From positions 48,730,627 to 48,794,626 of the forward strand of contig CM026554.1 in the NCBI GenBank assembly GCA_015143295.1: 64,000 nucleotides of DNA, written 5' to 3'. The position numbers and the translations under genes were made by a program. The notes beneath the pieces are model-generated. The model searched no databases. It saw only the letters and a list, made by a program, of their open reading frames with translations, and had not been told where the DNA came from. Source of the stretch: Tetracentron sinense. Lineage: Eukaryota; Streptophyta; Magnoliopsida; Trochodendrales; Trochodendraceae. Shown piece by piece: positions 1 through 11,061 of this stretch; position 1 is the stretch's first letter; every line of letters begins with the position of its first letter.

Positions 1-214
1 ATTGAATGTATTTGACAAGTCCAAAAGACTATGAACATTGCTCGTTCACATGTATATATTTTCTATATCTGTCTAAAAGTATGCATTTTTCTTTTGTAGA
101 AATCATCTATTTCTGCCATTTGAATTCTATTTTAGTTTACAGCTAGTAAACTTATGAGGACTTACCTTGGACTTGGTTCCTTCCATTTACACTAGTTATT
201 TGGTAATATGCCAG

Positions 215-1691
215 CGGGTTTTTGGGGTTTCAAGTCTTCAAAAAACGGCTCATGATGACTTCAAAAAGCTTGCGTCAGCAATATACCTGCAAGTGAGCAC
301 CATCAGCCAGGCCCTCATATTTGTGACACGATCTCGAAGTTGGTCTTTTGTTGAGCGCCCTGGTCTTTTGCTTCTTGTGGCTTTTGTGGTTGCTCAGCTG
401 GTGAGAAAAACTGCTCGTTCTTTTCCATATAAGTTCCTTTTGATTGGTTGGAAAACACCCTTATGCTTCATATGTTGGCGACAGATTGCTACGCTAATTG
501 CAGTCTATGCAAACTGGGCTTTTGCTGCGATTGAAGGCATCGGATGGGGTTGGGCTGGTGTGGTTTGGCTCTATAACATCATCTTCTACTTCCCACTCGA
601 TTTTATAAAGTTTTTTATTCGATACGCTCTGAGCGGGAGGGCTTGGGATCTTGTTATCGAACAAAGGGTATGAATGGGACTAGTTTGCTATAGTAATTAT
701 CTGATAGGATTCCTTGCTGACTGCTTTTGGTGGGATTTCTCTGTTTTGCAGATTGCCTTCACAAGGCAAAAGGATTTCGGGAAGGAAGCACGCGAGCTTA
801 AGTGGGCACACGCTCAGAGGACTCTTCATGGGCTTCACCCACCTGACACCAAGATGTTTGACGAACGCACCAATTTCACAGATCTCAATCAGATGGCTGA
901 AGAGGCCAAAAGGCGAGCGGAGATTGCAAGGTAGGCATTGATCTTAACAATCTGCTGTTTTGTCTTCACAATGTAGTTTGTCCTTCTCTATTCTGTTTCC
1001 ATTACAATGGTATCTTTCTAATTCTATCATTCATATTTGGTTTAAAAATGCACTATCAGTTTATGGTGGCCATATTTTTATATATTTTTTTTCGTCTTTA
1101 ACAATCCAATGTATTTTTTTGGTAGGATTTGTTCTTTTCTGGCAGAAACATTGGTCTGACTAATTCCAACTGAATAGTATATACTATGTGTCAGAGACCA
1201 TTGATACCAATGTCTCCAAAAAATTGAAGGAGACACCCCCCATCAATGCCTTATAGACCAGAATTTTGTTCGATACACGACGTAGCTGTTCATGGTGCTT
1301 ATGCATGGGAGTATGAGCCACCATTCATAGCATCCCACCTAGGAGATACAGTCGACCAACCAGGCCAAGAAAAATGTGATGCTTGGATAGTTATTTTTTT
1401 GTATGTGATCATGGTCCTCTGCGTGCAAGATGTCTTGAGCATGCAATTGTGTAGTTTTATTGCAGCCCATAAATCTTCTCGATTTTTTTTAGTTAGTTTT
1501 TTTTAGAGATGATTGGATATGTCATAGGAGATTAAGATGGATTAGCTAAGCAAAAATACACTCTGATCTGTTTACTTTTCCTGGCTGGTTGCAGGCTGAG
1601 AGAACTAAATACACTTAAAGGGCATGTTGAATCTGTGGTGAGATTGAAAGGCCTCGACATAGACACAATTCAGCAAGCTTACACTGTCTGA
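215..1691 (+). CDS. AHA: Plasma-membrane H+-ATPase, C-terminal part (last four exons)
   Basis: This is the 3' end of a P3A-type proton pump, which hydrolyses ATP to export H+ across the plasma membrane. Exons read at 215-400, 485-667, 752-930 and 1595-1691; introns begin GT and end AG. The visible 214 residues start at [19 protein letters not shown], run through the last membrane helices ([36 protein letters not shown]) and into the regulatory tail ([28 protein letters not shown]). The protein ends in YTV, whose penultimate Thr is, in this family, phosphorylated to bind 14-3-3 proteins and release autoinhibition. Family members are about 950 aa, so roughly three quarters lies upstream of the window; bases 1-214 look like intron. 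The 84-nt intron 401-484 is a multiple of three with no in-frame stop. Identity is certain from the conserved blocks; the paralogue is not. Confidence 0.96.
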
Positions 1692-2683
1692 GATCATCTG
1701 CACGCTGAAACACAATCCATCCTCCTCTCATTCCATGACCTTCCTTTATCCACACCATTGTTCCCTTCAGACAACTGTAATTTGTGTACTATGTGTTCAT
1801 TTTCAGCACAGTGGGTGCTTGCCTTCTGCTGTTGTTACCTTGTTCTCACCCTTTTCTATATGTAGTCATACAATCCCTGCATACCCTATACCGGGAAAAA
1901 GATGTCGGACAGATGCCTTGGCATGTTATGCATATATATGTCATCTATATCAGTATGTTTTTTTGGCATTTTGATCTTGTAATACATATTTTTACCCTGA
2001 AGGTGTAACCACTGTTTCTGCATCATAGGTTTGTAGTTTGTAATTGTGACCATTGGCTTGAGATCTAGGGCAGAACAATCAACTATTAATGGTGCTGAAT
2101 CAAGAGAGGAGTGTTGGTGGTAAATCTAGATCAAAACTTCTTATTCATTGATCTGGTTTCAAGTAATGTGCTAAAGACATACTCATACAAACAAATGTCT
2201 GAGTGAAAGGCAAATTGATGTGGACGCAGAAGTAATCACTAATCCCAAAAGCCCGGACTGATGAGAAGGGCAAAATCAAAGTATTTATCCAAAAGGATCA
2301 TAACATACCACCGATTCCAATCGATGCATACTGAGACACAACCACTGATGATCTCGAAAGCCCATGGGACTAATGGGAAGGACACAATGTAAGCATTTAT
2401 CGTCTGGATCATAACACATAACACACAAATCGGAGAAGATTCAATGTACAAATACTCCCCTTGAAAGAAATTTTCAAGGTTCTGGAATAGGCATTGTAAA
2501 CTGCCCATCTAATTATAGGTTTCCTTGAGAGACCCCTGTTTCTCAGGAATTAAGGATAAGACTAAGAAATCCAAGAACTACTAGCTTTTCATTGAACAAT
2601 GGTAAAGTTCAGATACAACAATAGAGGAAACACAATAAGGAAAAGAGACATTAAGAAAAGAAAAAGAGAAACAATTATTCATC

Positions 2684-2684
<1 letters not shown>
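1692..2684. other. 3' UTR of the H+-ATPase and convergent intergenic space
   Basis: The first few hundred bases after the stop should be 3' UTR; no single poly(A) site can be fixed. At about 2240-2325 and 2349-2437 there is an imperfect direct duplication (both contain AAAGCCC and GGATCATAACA). No gene is supported. Confidence 0.5.

Positions 2685-2714
<30 letters not shown>
2685..2714. repeat. Hexanucleotide microsatellite (CCTGAG)5
   Basis: Five perfect copies of CCTGAG lie just downstream of the thioredoxin stop codon, probably in its 3' UTR. Confidence 0.95.
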
Positions 2715-2715
<1 letters not shown>

Positions 2716-2729
2716 ATGGTAATTACTAA

Positions 2730-3355
2730 TTAGGCCCTGTGCTTCTGGATTTTGTTATGGAGCTCATCTTTCTTGGCCCCAACAACCTTATCGACTTCCT
2801 TCCCTTGTTTAATCAATATGAATGTTGGCATTGCTTGTACCGCATATTCCTGAGCCACCTCCTATCATATATATATATTCATTCAACCAAACAGAAGAAG
2901 AAAAAAAAACCCCCAAATCAGTGTAGTATATCATCATCCTTCAAACGAGGAGATCAAAGAGAAAACAAGCAGATACAGAGAGAGAGAGAGAGAGAGAGAA
3001 CAATACCACCAATTCATCGACATCGATCTTGGCGAACTCGACGTCCGTGAATTTTGCAGCCAACTCCTTAAAGGCCGGCTCGATTAATCTACAGGGTCCA
3101 CACCAGGAGGCCGAGAAATCCACCACCATCTTTATCCCCCAAAAAACACATCAGATCCCAAATAAGCAAAGTCCTAAAAAAAAAAAAAAAAAAAAAAGAG
3201 AGGATTAGGGTTAGGGTTACCAGTTGGGTGGATTCTTTAAGAGAGTCGAAGTGAGCTTTCCAGAGGGCCGTGGAGTGGAATGCAACAACGCGAGAGGGCT
3301 CGGACGAAGATGCATCAGATCCTCCTCCCTGCAACGCCGATATTACAGATCCCAT
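2730..3355 (-). CDS. TRXH: Thioredoxin h-type
   Basis: A small dithiol oxidoreductase that reduces disulfides in target proteins. Exon 1 is 3221-3355 (45 codons), exon 2 is 3007-3129 (41 codons) and exon 3 is 2730-2861 (43 codons plus stop), both introns phase 0, giving 129 aa. Exon 2 carries [12 protein letters not shown] with the WCGPC redox site near residues 55-59, followed by the conserved KIDVDEL block. Exon 3 carries [15 protein letters not shown] with the cis-proline, and ends [14 protein letters not shown]. The N-terminal extension [17 protein letters not shown] and lack of a transit peptide fit an h-type protein; Gly2 could be N-myristoylated as in some subgroup II members (inference). 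Intron 1 (3130-3220) contains a long homopolymer tract at its acceptor side and intron 2 (2862-3006) a (GA)n tract. The gene converges with the H+-ATPase and looks intact. Confidence 0.95.
2977..2999. repeat. (GA)n microsatellite in thioredoxin intron 2
   Basis: About 11 alternating AG dinucleotides beside the 5' splice site of intron 2; on the gene strand this is a CT-rich tract. Confidence 0.9.
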
Positions 3356-3618
3356 TCTCTCTTTTTCTTCTCTGTTTTTTTTTCTCTTCACGAATTTCTC
3401 TGCTCCTCTGCTCGGCGCTCAAGTAAACAACGCATATGCACGTGTCTCCATCTAAACCTTCATTGCCTGCAATAATCAGCTGCAAAGCGGGGTTTTCCAA
3501 CCCCGGTCTACAAAAGCACCCTCACAGCGCCACATCAGACAAAAAAAATAAATAAATAAAGGGCCCCATCTGTTCAGCTCGGGTGGGTCCCACCATGTCA
3601 GGATACCGTGGGTCCAAC
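3356..3618. promoter_or_regulatory. Thioredoxin h 5' UTR and proximal promoter region
   Basis: This is the upstream side of the minus-strand thioredoxin gene. It is GA-rich on the gene strand close to the start codon. I could not fix a TATA box or transcription start. Confidence 0.4.
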
Positions 3619-4106
3619 TAGGGCTGTCAATGGACCGGATCATGATCCGGATCCGATCCGAATCCGATCCGATTAGCCGGACTTTGGACCTTATATGTGA
3701 TCCGTCGGATCGGATTCGGATCGGATAGGTGGAATCCGATTATAATCGGATCGGATCTGGATATAGGGTGATCCGATCCGATAATAATAATAATTTTTAA
3801 TTATTTTAAATATATTATTTAGATTTTTTATTTATAAAATATTAATTTTTTAAAAAATTAACATTAATTAGTATTAATTAAGGAATTATTAGATTTTTTA
3901 TTATTAAAATAGATTTTTTTTAAAAAAAATAACCTTACTCGGATCGGATCGGATTCGGATCGGACGATATATAATCGGATCGGATTCGGATCGGTTACTT
4001 CATGATCCGACGGATCTCGGATCGGATTCAGATCAGTCGGATTCTTAATCGGATCGAATTCGGATCTAGGCAGATCCGGTCCGAATCCGATCCGTTGACA
4101 GCCGTA
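3619..4106. mobile_element. hAT-type MITE rich in GGATCGGAT repeats
   Basis: The ends are inverted repeats (TAGGGCTGTCAATGG at left; reverse complement of the right end TACGGCTGTCAACGG). They are flanked by a perfect 8-bp direct duplication GGTCCAAC at 3611-3618 and 4107-4114, the hAT signature. Both arms are built from degenerate CGGATCGGATT repeats around an AT-rich centre. There is no transposase. Confidence 0.85.
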
Positions 4107-4125
4107 GGTCCAACACATAGCGTTG

Positions 4126-4440
4126 CTCCTATTAGAGCATTCCTAGCAGCCTCACCAAATAACTTTTTGGTTATTTTGGTGAGCCAAAAGACTAAAAAGG
4201 TGCTAAAATGACTCCCAACAGCCTCAACAAAATGAAGAAATCCATTTGGTGAGTCTACAGTACTCACCAAACTTGGTGAGTACTGTAGACTCACCAAAGT
4301 TAAATCTTCTCACCCTTGGGCCCACACAAATAATAAAATAAGGTTTCGCTCTCTCCCTTTCTTTTTTGTGGTCCCACACAAACAATAAAATAATATTTCT
4401 CTTTCTTCCTTTTTCGTTTTCCCACACAAACAACCTCAAA
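4126..4440. mobile_element. MITE-like sequence with perfect palindrome, abutting the LINE
   Basis: Starts with GAGCATTCCTAGCAGCCTC, which resembles a common plant MITE tip (recalled, not searched). It contains a 26-bp perfect inverted repeat (4245-4270 and 4273-4298, loop AC). It then has imperfect repeats of CCCACACAAA(C/T)AATAAAATAA. No mirror-image right end is visible, so its boundary with the LINE is uncertain. Confidence 0.45.
4245..4298. repeat. 54-nt perfect hairpin (26-bp arms, 2-nt loop)
   Basis: The left arm starts TTTGGTGAGTCTACAGTACT and the right arm is its exact reverse complement, separated by AC. It would extrude as a cruciform or give a hairpin RNA. Confidence 0.95.
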
Positions 4441-7400
4441 GTTTTCACATCATCTAGGACCAAGTTTTCGAAAGAAGAATTCTCCTCCTGAGAAGTAAGA
4501 GCACGGATGGTATTAACGGAGTCACTCTCCAAAATAACCTCTTGGATGCCCAACTCAAGAGCAAACTTCAGACCTTCTCTTGCAGCTATAGCTTCTATTA
4601 CGGCAGCTGATTGAGTATTTGAAATTCTTTTAGACATAGCTGCAATGAGATCCCCATTGTGATCTCGAACAACCACTCCAACTCCTGCAGATCTGTCCTC
4701 CAAATGAAGAGCACCATCTATATTCACTTTAAATAAGTCTCCAGGAGGAGCTAACCAGGATCTCGCCGCTGAGATAGATTCCGGGGCAGCCCTATCGTTA
4801 GCATTGTGAAAGTCGGCAAGTAACTTGTTAGCCCTTTGAACACAGTTAAATGGAGTCATCTTCACTCCCGAGAAAATATATTCATTTCTGTGCTTCCAAA
4901 TCGACCAAGCTATCATGAAGAAAGCAGAAAGTCCCTCTTCGCCATGAGACTTCATGATTTCCTCGACCCAACTGGACAAAGAATCCGCACTTGTGGCATC
5001 TGATCGTAGGCCCAACTGTGAGAGTAACCAAACTTGTCTCGCATAATGGCAGTTCTTAAGAACATGCAATATTGTTTCCCCTTCCTCACCACAAACCCCA
5101 CAAACATTTTCTACCGGTATTTTCCGCTTGCACAAATTAGCTCGAACAGGTAATATATTGAGGGCTACTTTCCAAATGAAAATCTTAACTTTTGGGGGAA
5201 TAGCTAGCTGCCAGACTTGAGACCACTTAATTCCCGACAGACTACCATTCCAAGAAAGAGAGGACGTGGAAGAAGAAGTAGCAGATTCTCTATCTCGCAA
5301 TGTACTTGTAAGATGATAGGCACTCCGGACTGAGAAGCCTTTTGAAGTAAAATGCCAAACTCTTTTATCGGGGGGCAATCTCTCGCTTAAGGGAATGCTA
5401 CTAATCAATTCAGCTTCATGTGGCATAAAAACTGTCATAAGGAGAGTGTGGTTCCAAGTCTTTTGATCTTTGTCAATAAGCAAACTAACCTTTGCATCCC
5501 GGGGTAGGACTTGAGCTGGAGACATCACTCGGAAAGAAGAGAGGGTTGGTAGCCAGCGATCCTCCCAAATCTGCACATTCTCTCCATTTCCTATTTGCCA
5601 CCTCATTCCCGCATCCAAAGTACCTCTAGCTTCATAGATACTGCGCCAAGCATGAGAAGGATTGTGTCCGAGTTTGGTCTCCATAAATGTACAATTTTTG
5701 AAGTATTTGGCTTTGTAGACTTTGTGAAACAACGACTTTTCATTCATTATCAATCTCCATCCTTGTTTGGCTAGAAGGGCTTTGTTAAAATCATGAAGAT
5801 CTCGGAAACCCATACCACCTTCTTTCTTAGATTTGCAGAGATTCCTCCAACTTGCCTAATGAATTTTTTGCTCAAAAGCTTTTTGACCCTACCAAAATTT
5901 CCGCATCAAAGAGTTCAGCTCTTCGCATAACGGGATTGGAAGAAGAAAACAACTCATTGTGTAGGTAGGTATAGCTTGAGCGACAACTTTTATCAAAATT
6001 TCTCTTCCCGCATTTGAGAGCAGTTTTTTCTTCCATCCTTGAAGCTTTTTCCACACTCTCTCCTTTATCACATTAAAAATAGAGCTCTTTGATTTACCAA
6101 TCACCGTAGGCAAGCCTAAGTACCTCTCGTGTTTGTCAACTCCTTGGACTTGTAATGTTCTCATTATTTCCTCTCTTTTGTCTCTTGGCGTGTTCTTGCT
6201 AAAAGAGATAGTTGACTTCTCTAAGTTAACCAGTTGACCGGAGGCCTCCTCATATATCTTCAAAAGCTCTGAAATTGTTCTACTCTCCTCTACAGTAGTG
6301 CTTGCAAAGAGGAGACTATCATCGGCAAAGAAAAGATGGGTAATTTTTGGGCCGTCTCGACTTGCAGCAACTCCGTGAATCTCCTTTTGACTCTCTGCTC
6401 TCTTAATTAAGGAAGATAAACCTTCTGTACAAAATAGGAAAAGATAAGGAGAGAGAGGATCTCCTTGACGGAGACCTTTTGAAGGAGAGAAAAAACCTTT
6501 TTGTTCTCCATTAAGAGGAATTGAGTAAGAGACCGTAGAGACACAAGTCATAATTAGAGCAACCCATTTAGCATCAAAACCCAATCTGAGCATCATTTGT
6601 TCAAGAAAACTCCATTCAACCCTATCGTATGCTTTACTCATATCTAATTTAAGGGTCAAGTGGCCACTCTTTCCTTTTCGCTTGTTCTTAAGAAAATGAA
6701 TAGTCTCAAAAGCCACTAAGATATTGTTGGTAATTAACTAGCCGGGAACAAAAGCACTTTGAGTGTCGGAAATAATAAAAGGTAAAACTCTTTTAAGTCT
6801 GTTAGCAAGTGTTTTGACGATTATTTTATAAATGACATTACACAAGCTAATTGGCCTAAAATGGGTCATGCTTTCTGGGTGTTTGATTTTTGGAATCAAC
6901 ACTAGCTGAGTGAAATTGATCTTCCTAAGAAAATGACCATGATGTAGGAAGGCGAGGACAACATGAGTAATATCGGGGTTGACAATATGCCAATATTTTT
7001 GATAAAAGATAGTAGACATACCATCGGGTCCAGGAGATTTGAGGGGGTGGATTTGAAAGGCTGCTTGCTTGATCTCCTCAGGTGTAAAATGCTGGAGAAG
7101 AGTTCCATTCATCTCATCTGTAACCCTCTTTTCAATTAGCTCAAGGACATGCGCGAGATTAAGACTCGTGGGCTTAGACGACGTGAAGAGCTTTTTGAAA
7201 TAATCAACTGCGATTTCCTCCATTTTAGCTTCTTCAGTAAACCATCTACCCTCGCCATCTATGAGACCTTTTAATCTATTTCTGCGATCACGATGCGAAG
7301 CTTTTGTGTGAAAAAAAGTTGTATTTCTATCCCATTCTTTGAGCCATAAAGCACGCGATCTTTGTTTCCAAAGGGTTTCCTCACGGTCCATAAACTCATC

Positions 7401-8519
7401 TATCTGTACTGCCAATCGTCTTTCCTCTACCAGATTTCTTTCGGTTGCTGGTGAAGCTTGCAATCTTGAAAGTTTTTCCTGAAGATCCCTTTACAGTTTG
7501 GTAACATTCCCAAAACTCCTTTTGTTCCATATACGCAATTTTGCCCTAGTAAGTTTTATCTTCTCCCAAACTGCATGCATACCTGAAACTTGATGACACC
7601 CAGTCCAGGCAGAATCAATGATTTCCGCACATTCGGGCGAGTGAATCCACATAGCCTCAAATCGGAAGCTTCTCTTCTTTCGAGCAATTTTTGGAGCCTC
7701 CTTATCAAACGCGAGAAGTAACGGACTGTGATCTGAGGTATGACATGATAAGTGCTTAACTGTTGTAAAAGGGAAAAGGAAACACCAGTCGGAAGTAGCC
7801 ATTGCTCTGTCCAGCCTTTCTCGAACATTTCCCTCCCCCGATCTCTTATTACACCAAGTGAAAGTATTTCCTTCAAAACCCAAGCCTATAAGATGACAAT
7901 CCAAAATAGCTTCCTTGAACTTTCGCATTTTCCATGCCGCCTTTTCTACTCGACCCGACTTTTCCTCAGCACATGTAATCTCGTTGAAATCACCAAAACA
8001 AACCCATGGCATAGAGTAACTTCTTGATAGGTACCGTATCAGTTCCCATGTTTCCCATTTTTTGGCTGCTTCGGGGTGCCCATACATGCCAGTCAATCGC
8101 CAAACCTCCCTCTCACCCACAGTCCCAAGCACCACGTCGATATGATTTTTTGAGTAACTTTGAAGGGAGATGTCTAAATCCTGTCTCCACAGAAGACAAA
8201 GTCCTCCAGATCGACCTACACTCTCCACAACAATTGCATTTGAAAACCCTAGGCTGACCTTAATTTTTTCCATATCTTGTTTCTTTAACCTGGTTTCCAT
8301 TAAAAAAACAAACCAGGGATCTTCCTTCTTCACGATATTGTGGAGATTTCGAATTGTCCAGGGGTTCCCAAGCCCTTGGCAGTTCCAACTAAGACACTTC
8401 ATAGCGGGCAATGCTGGATCTCTCCAGTCCCCGCCATTTTGGAAGGAATAGGGCGATGTACCTTGTGTAACAGCAATCCAGCTGCAATGGCTCGTTTTTC
8501 CCTCGCCTAGTACCGTCAA
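4440..8519 (-). pseudogene. LINE ORF2 (endonuclease - reverse transcriptase - RNase H), four in-frame stops
   Basis: Endonuclease: MKCLSWNCQGLG near 8400, then GDFNEITCAEE, a RERLDRAMAT block and the SDHSPLLLAF motif. Reverse transcriptase: LVLIPKIKHPE, FRPISLCNVIYK, KLDMSKAYDRVEWSFLEQ and the FADDSLLFAS catalytic motif near 6330. zf-RVT: PPKVKIFIWKVALNILPVR, then VCGVCGEEGETILHVLKNC. RNase H: FKVNIDGALH, IEAIAAREGLKFA and LESDS, the D-E-D set. One frame is kept throughout and is broken only by stops at 7491-7493, 6738-6740, 5889-5891 and 5856-5858. Against remembered LINE consensus (FGNV.KQ, SAFVPGR, FWWG, IHWASW) each stop fits a C:G to T:A transition. ORF2 is dead but only mildly decayed. 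Confidence 0.9.
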
Positions 8520-8925
8520 CTAAGTTGAGAAAGGATGCAAAGTTTCCTTCTTCGAGCCCCCAGCGGCCTGGGCGTCAACCATCAGAGCTTAGGTATAGTG
8601 GCAGGGAAGAAGAGGGTCCTTAGCGCGGCGCCAGGGAAGAACAAAAGCCTTACTGAGAAAGGGGAGAGCACAGTCCCTCACAGATGCCCAAATCCTGAGC
8701 ACGGCAACAGGTGAAAACAAAACCCTAGCACAAAGGTTGGTAAAATTCCTCAAAACAGGGGAGAAGAGAAGCCCCAAACAGGCGGCAGGAAAAACCCGAA
8801 CTCGCACTAAGGCAGGGGAGGAAAAAGCCCTAGCTCAGCGGCAGGGCGTGAAGAAGCCTTAGCACAACGGCAAGGCGGGAAGAAGCCTTAGCACAACGGC
8901 AAGAGGGCCTGGAATTCAAAGACTA
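4440..8925 (-). mobile_element. L1-type plant LINE, 3'-truncated, ORF1 not found
   Basis: A non-LTR retrotransposon on the minus strand. The order endonuclease, reverse transcriptase, zf-RVT and RNase H is the plant L1 arrangement. The 3' end is missing: RNase H homology stops at about 4440, in the ...LDDVKTL block, with no 3' UTR or poly(A). Upstream of ORF2, 8520-8925 is GC-rich and contains a 29-bp tandem repeat (8850-8878, again from 8879) but no recognisable gag-like ORF1. Loss of the 3' end is not the usual 5' truncation of LINEs and suggests a later deletion or replacement by the neighbouring MITE-like sequence. Confidence 0.9.
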
Positions 8926-9385
8926 TGAGTAGGTGCAATAGATGATCTTGCTAGTTTTACACCTGTTGCCACCTCCTTATGTCTGGAGAAGATTGCAAGT
9001 GGGGCTGTAAAATTTTTTTTGATTCTAAAAAAAGGCTATATGGTTTAAATGAGGGGTGACTACAATTAAAACGTGTTAAGAATGAGGCACATGGCAAGTT
9101 TTACAGGCGGAGACATCACCTAATACTATTTATGATATTAGGTGGTGACTAACAATTTGTACTCGCCCTACTTTAAGCCATCCCTACTCAACCGATTGAA
9201 AGTAAGGACAAGTGTTGACTTTTGGCTAAGAGTAGCTAATAGGGATAGCATGGCTCAAAACTTTATTTCTATTAGCTGTTATTAATATTATTTTTTTACA
9301 TGGGGTTTACATGAGTACATCCGGAGGGAGTTCTAGTTGTTCAGGGAAAAAAACCAATCTTTTTGTGGGTATCCTTAGTTCTCTC
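8926..9385. other. Gene-free interval
   Basis: AT-rich sequence with no ORF of note and no repeat ends that I could recognise. Confidence 0.5.
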
Positions 9386-9677
9386 CACAGTTGTCAGAAC
9401 CGGACCAAATCGGCCGGTCGAACCAGAAAAACCGGGAACTGGTCCCCTCATCGGTTTCCAAATCTCCCAAAATTGGACCATTTTAAAAACCAGTCATTTT
9501 CATGAAAATCGGAAGAACCGACCAGTTAATCCGAGAACCAGTGGTCAGAACCGGTCATAAATGAATTTTTTTAAAAATAATAAAAAAAGACACGGTTGAA
9601 CCGAACCGATCGAACCGGTCAAACCGGGAACCGGCCACTCAACCGGTTCGATGACCGGTCCGGTTTTGATAACATTG
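9386..9677. mobile_element. hAT-type MITE with ACCGG-rich arms
   Basis: The ends are inverted repeats (CACAGTTGTCAGAACCGGAC at left; the right end reads CCGGTTTTGATAACATTG). They are flanked by an 8-bp duplication GTTCTCTC (9378-9385) / GTTCTCTT (9678-9685), 7 of 8 matching. The interior is made of ACCGG/CCGGT motifs and has no coding capacity. Confidence 0.8.
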
Positions 9678-10660
9678 GTTCTCTTATTTCTTGAACCTAT
9701 TTGGTATTTCTGAAGTATCATATATCTCATGTTATTAAATTGATGAGCATATCAACTGCTTCACCCATGGGGACTCGAAACTCAATTTACCCCCTTCAAA
9801 CCACTGAACCAAAGGGAGGTGTTAATATTACTTTTTTTTTTTTTTGGTTAAATAGGTCATCTAAACACACACACGATCAGACATTAAAAAAACAAAATAA
9901 AATGTTTCAATAAATAAAAACTAAAGTAAAATAAATATGTAATTTTTAAGAAGAAAACCCTAGTTTTCTTCTACAATAAATGGGTTCTGAAAATTAGTTT
10001 TTTATCATTTTATTTCGGCTATGGAAAAAGATCTTAGTAACGTCCTTGTCTGTAGCTCCCTTCACTCTCTATGCATTTACATGTCCTTATTAAATTGTTC
10101 TTAATCTTACTCTAAACCTCCGTTTGGTTGCCAAGAAAATATATGAAAATAAAGAAAAATCAAAAATAAAAAAACAACTAAAAGTTGTATTAGGGAAATC
10201 AGTTTTTTTTAAAAAAAATTTAAATATCTCTGTTTTCATCTATTTTTTTGGAGAACAAATAGGGCATAAGTGTTTTTGGGAGTAGGATCACAGGTGCGCC
10301 AGATTCCAAATTTAAGAATATCCTAACGTCTAAATATCAATCGATGCGTGAAGCAAATCATTTGTGTTCTTCCCTGTAGCCATGAGTGCTGGAAGGCTAG
10401 GATTAAATCGTTTGTACAGATTTCACAGCTGTAATAACTTGTTAAAGAGATTATGGGCTTCAAAAACTCTGGCCATAGGAAAGAACACAGATGATATGGT
10501 TCCGTCGATGTGTGATCTATATATGAAATTGTAACTTAAATGAAATTGTCTAATTATTTAAGATGATGACAACTAACAACTCCAATGAAAGTGAATTAAC
10601 ATAAGTTGAAGGCTCAAAATATGAGAGAAAAGTTTTTTTTAAGTGACTAGAGGGTGATAG
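9678..10660. other. Gene-free AT-rich interval
   Basis: No gene. Around 10120-10270 the CCTCCGTTTGGTTGCCAAG motif resembles a PIF-type MITE tip, but no partner end was found. Confidence 0.45.
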
Positions 10661-11061
10661 TGTTGGATGTTGTCATGAATTCAACCCGGATTCATGATAA
10701 CCCGTTTGGCGACTCGGATGACCCGAAATTTTGACCCGTTTTTAGGCCCGACCCATTTTGGGTATTTTACCCATTTTCTCTTTATTGTAACCCTAATATA
10801 AAAGGGATTTTTTTTTGGGAAGAGGAAAGAGATAAAGGGAGCCGTTTTTTGGGATTTGGGAAGAGGGTTTTCTCTGAGGAGAGCTTTGTAAAATCTTCTA
10901 TTGAATATAGTGATCGATCGCTGCTGCCCGTGGACTTAGGCATATTGCCGAACCACGTAAATCGTGTGTCTCCGTTTGGTTTGGTTTTCTCTATTTCGTA
11001 TTGTTTGATTTGCTGTTTTTTTTATTCGTTTCACCTTGGATTTGTTCGCTTCTGCATAATA
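10661..11061 (+). mobile_element. Solo LTR (Ty1/copia-like)
   Basis: A 401-bp sequence starting TGTTGGATGTTGTC and ending CTTCTGCATAATA, flanked by a 5-bp duplication GATAG (10656-10660 and 11062-11066). Inside, a block GTGGACTTAGGC..ATTGCCGAACCACGTA is shared with the LTRs of the Tork-like element at 30-33 kb, so the families are related. There is no internal region; a solo LTR left by recombination is the simplest reading. The end is TA rather than CA, which lowers certainty. Confidence 0.65.

Noticed and set aside
1246-1506. 86-aa frame inside the last H+-ATPase intron
   Set aside because: Bounded by good splice sites that remove it; no family resemblance.
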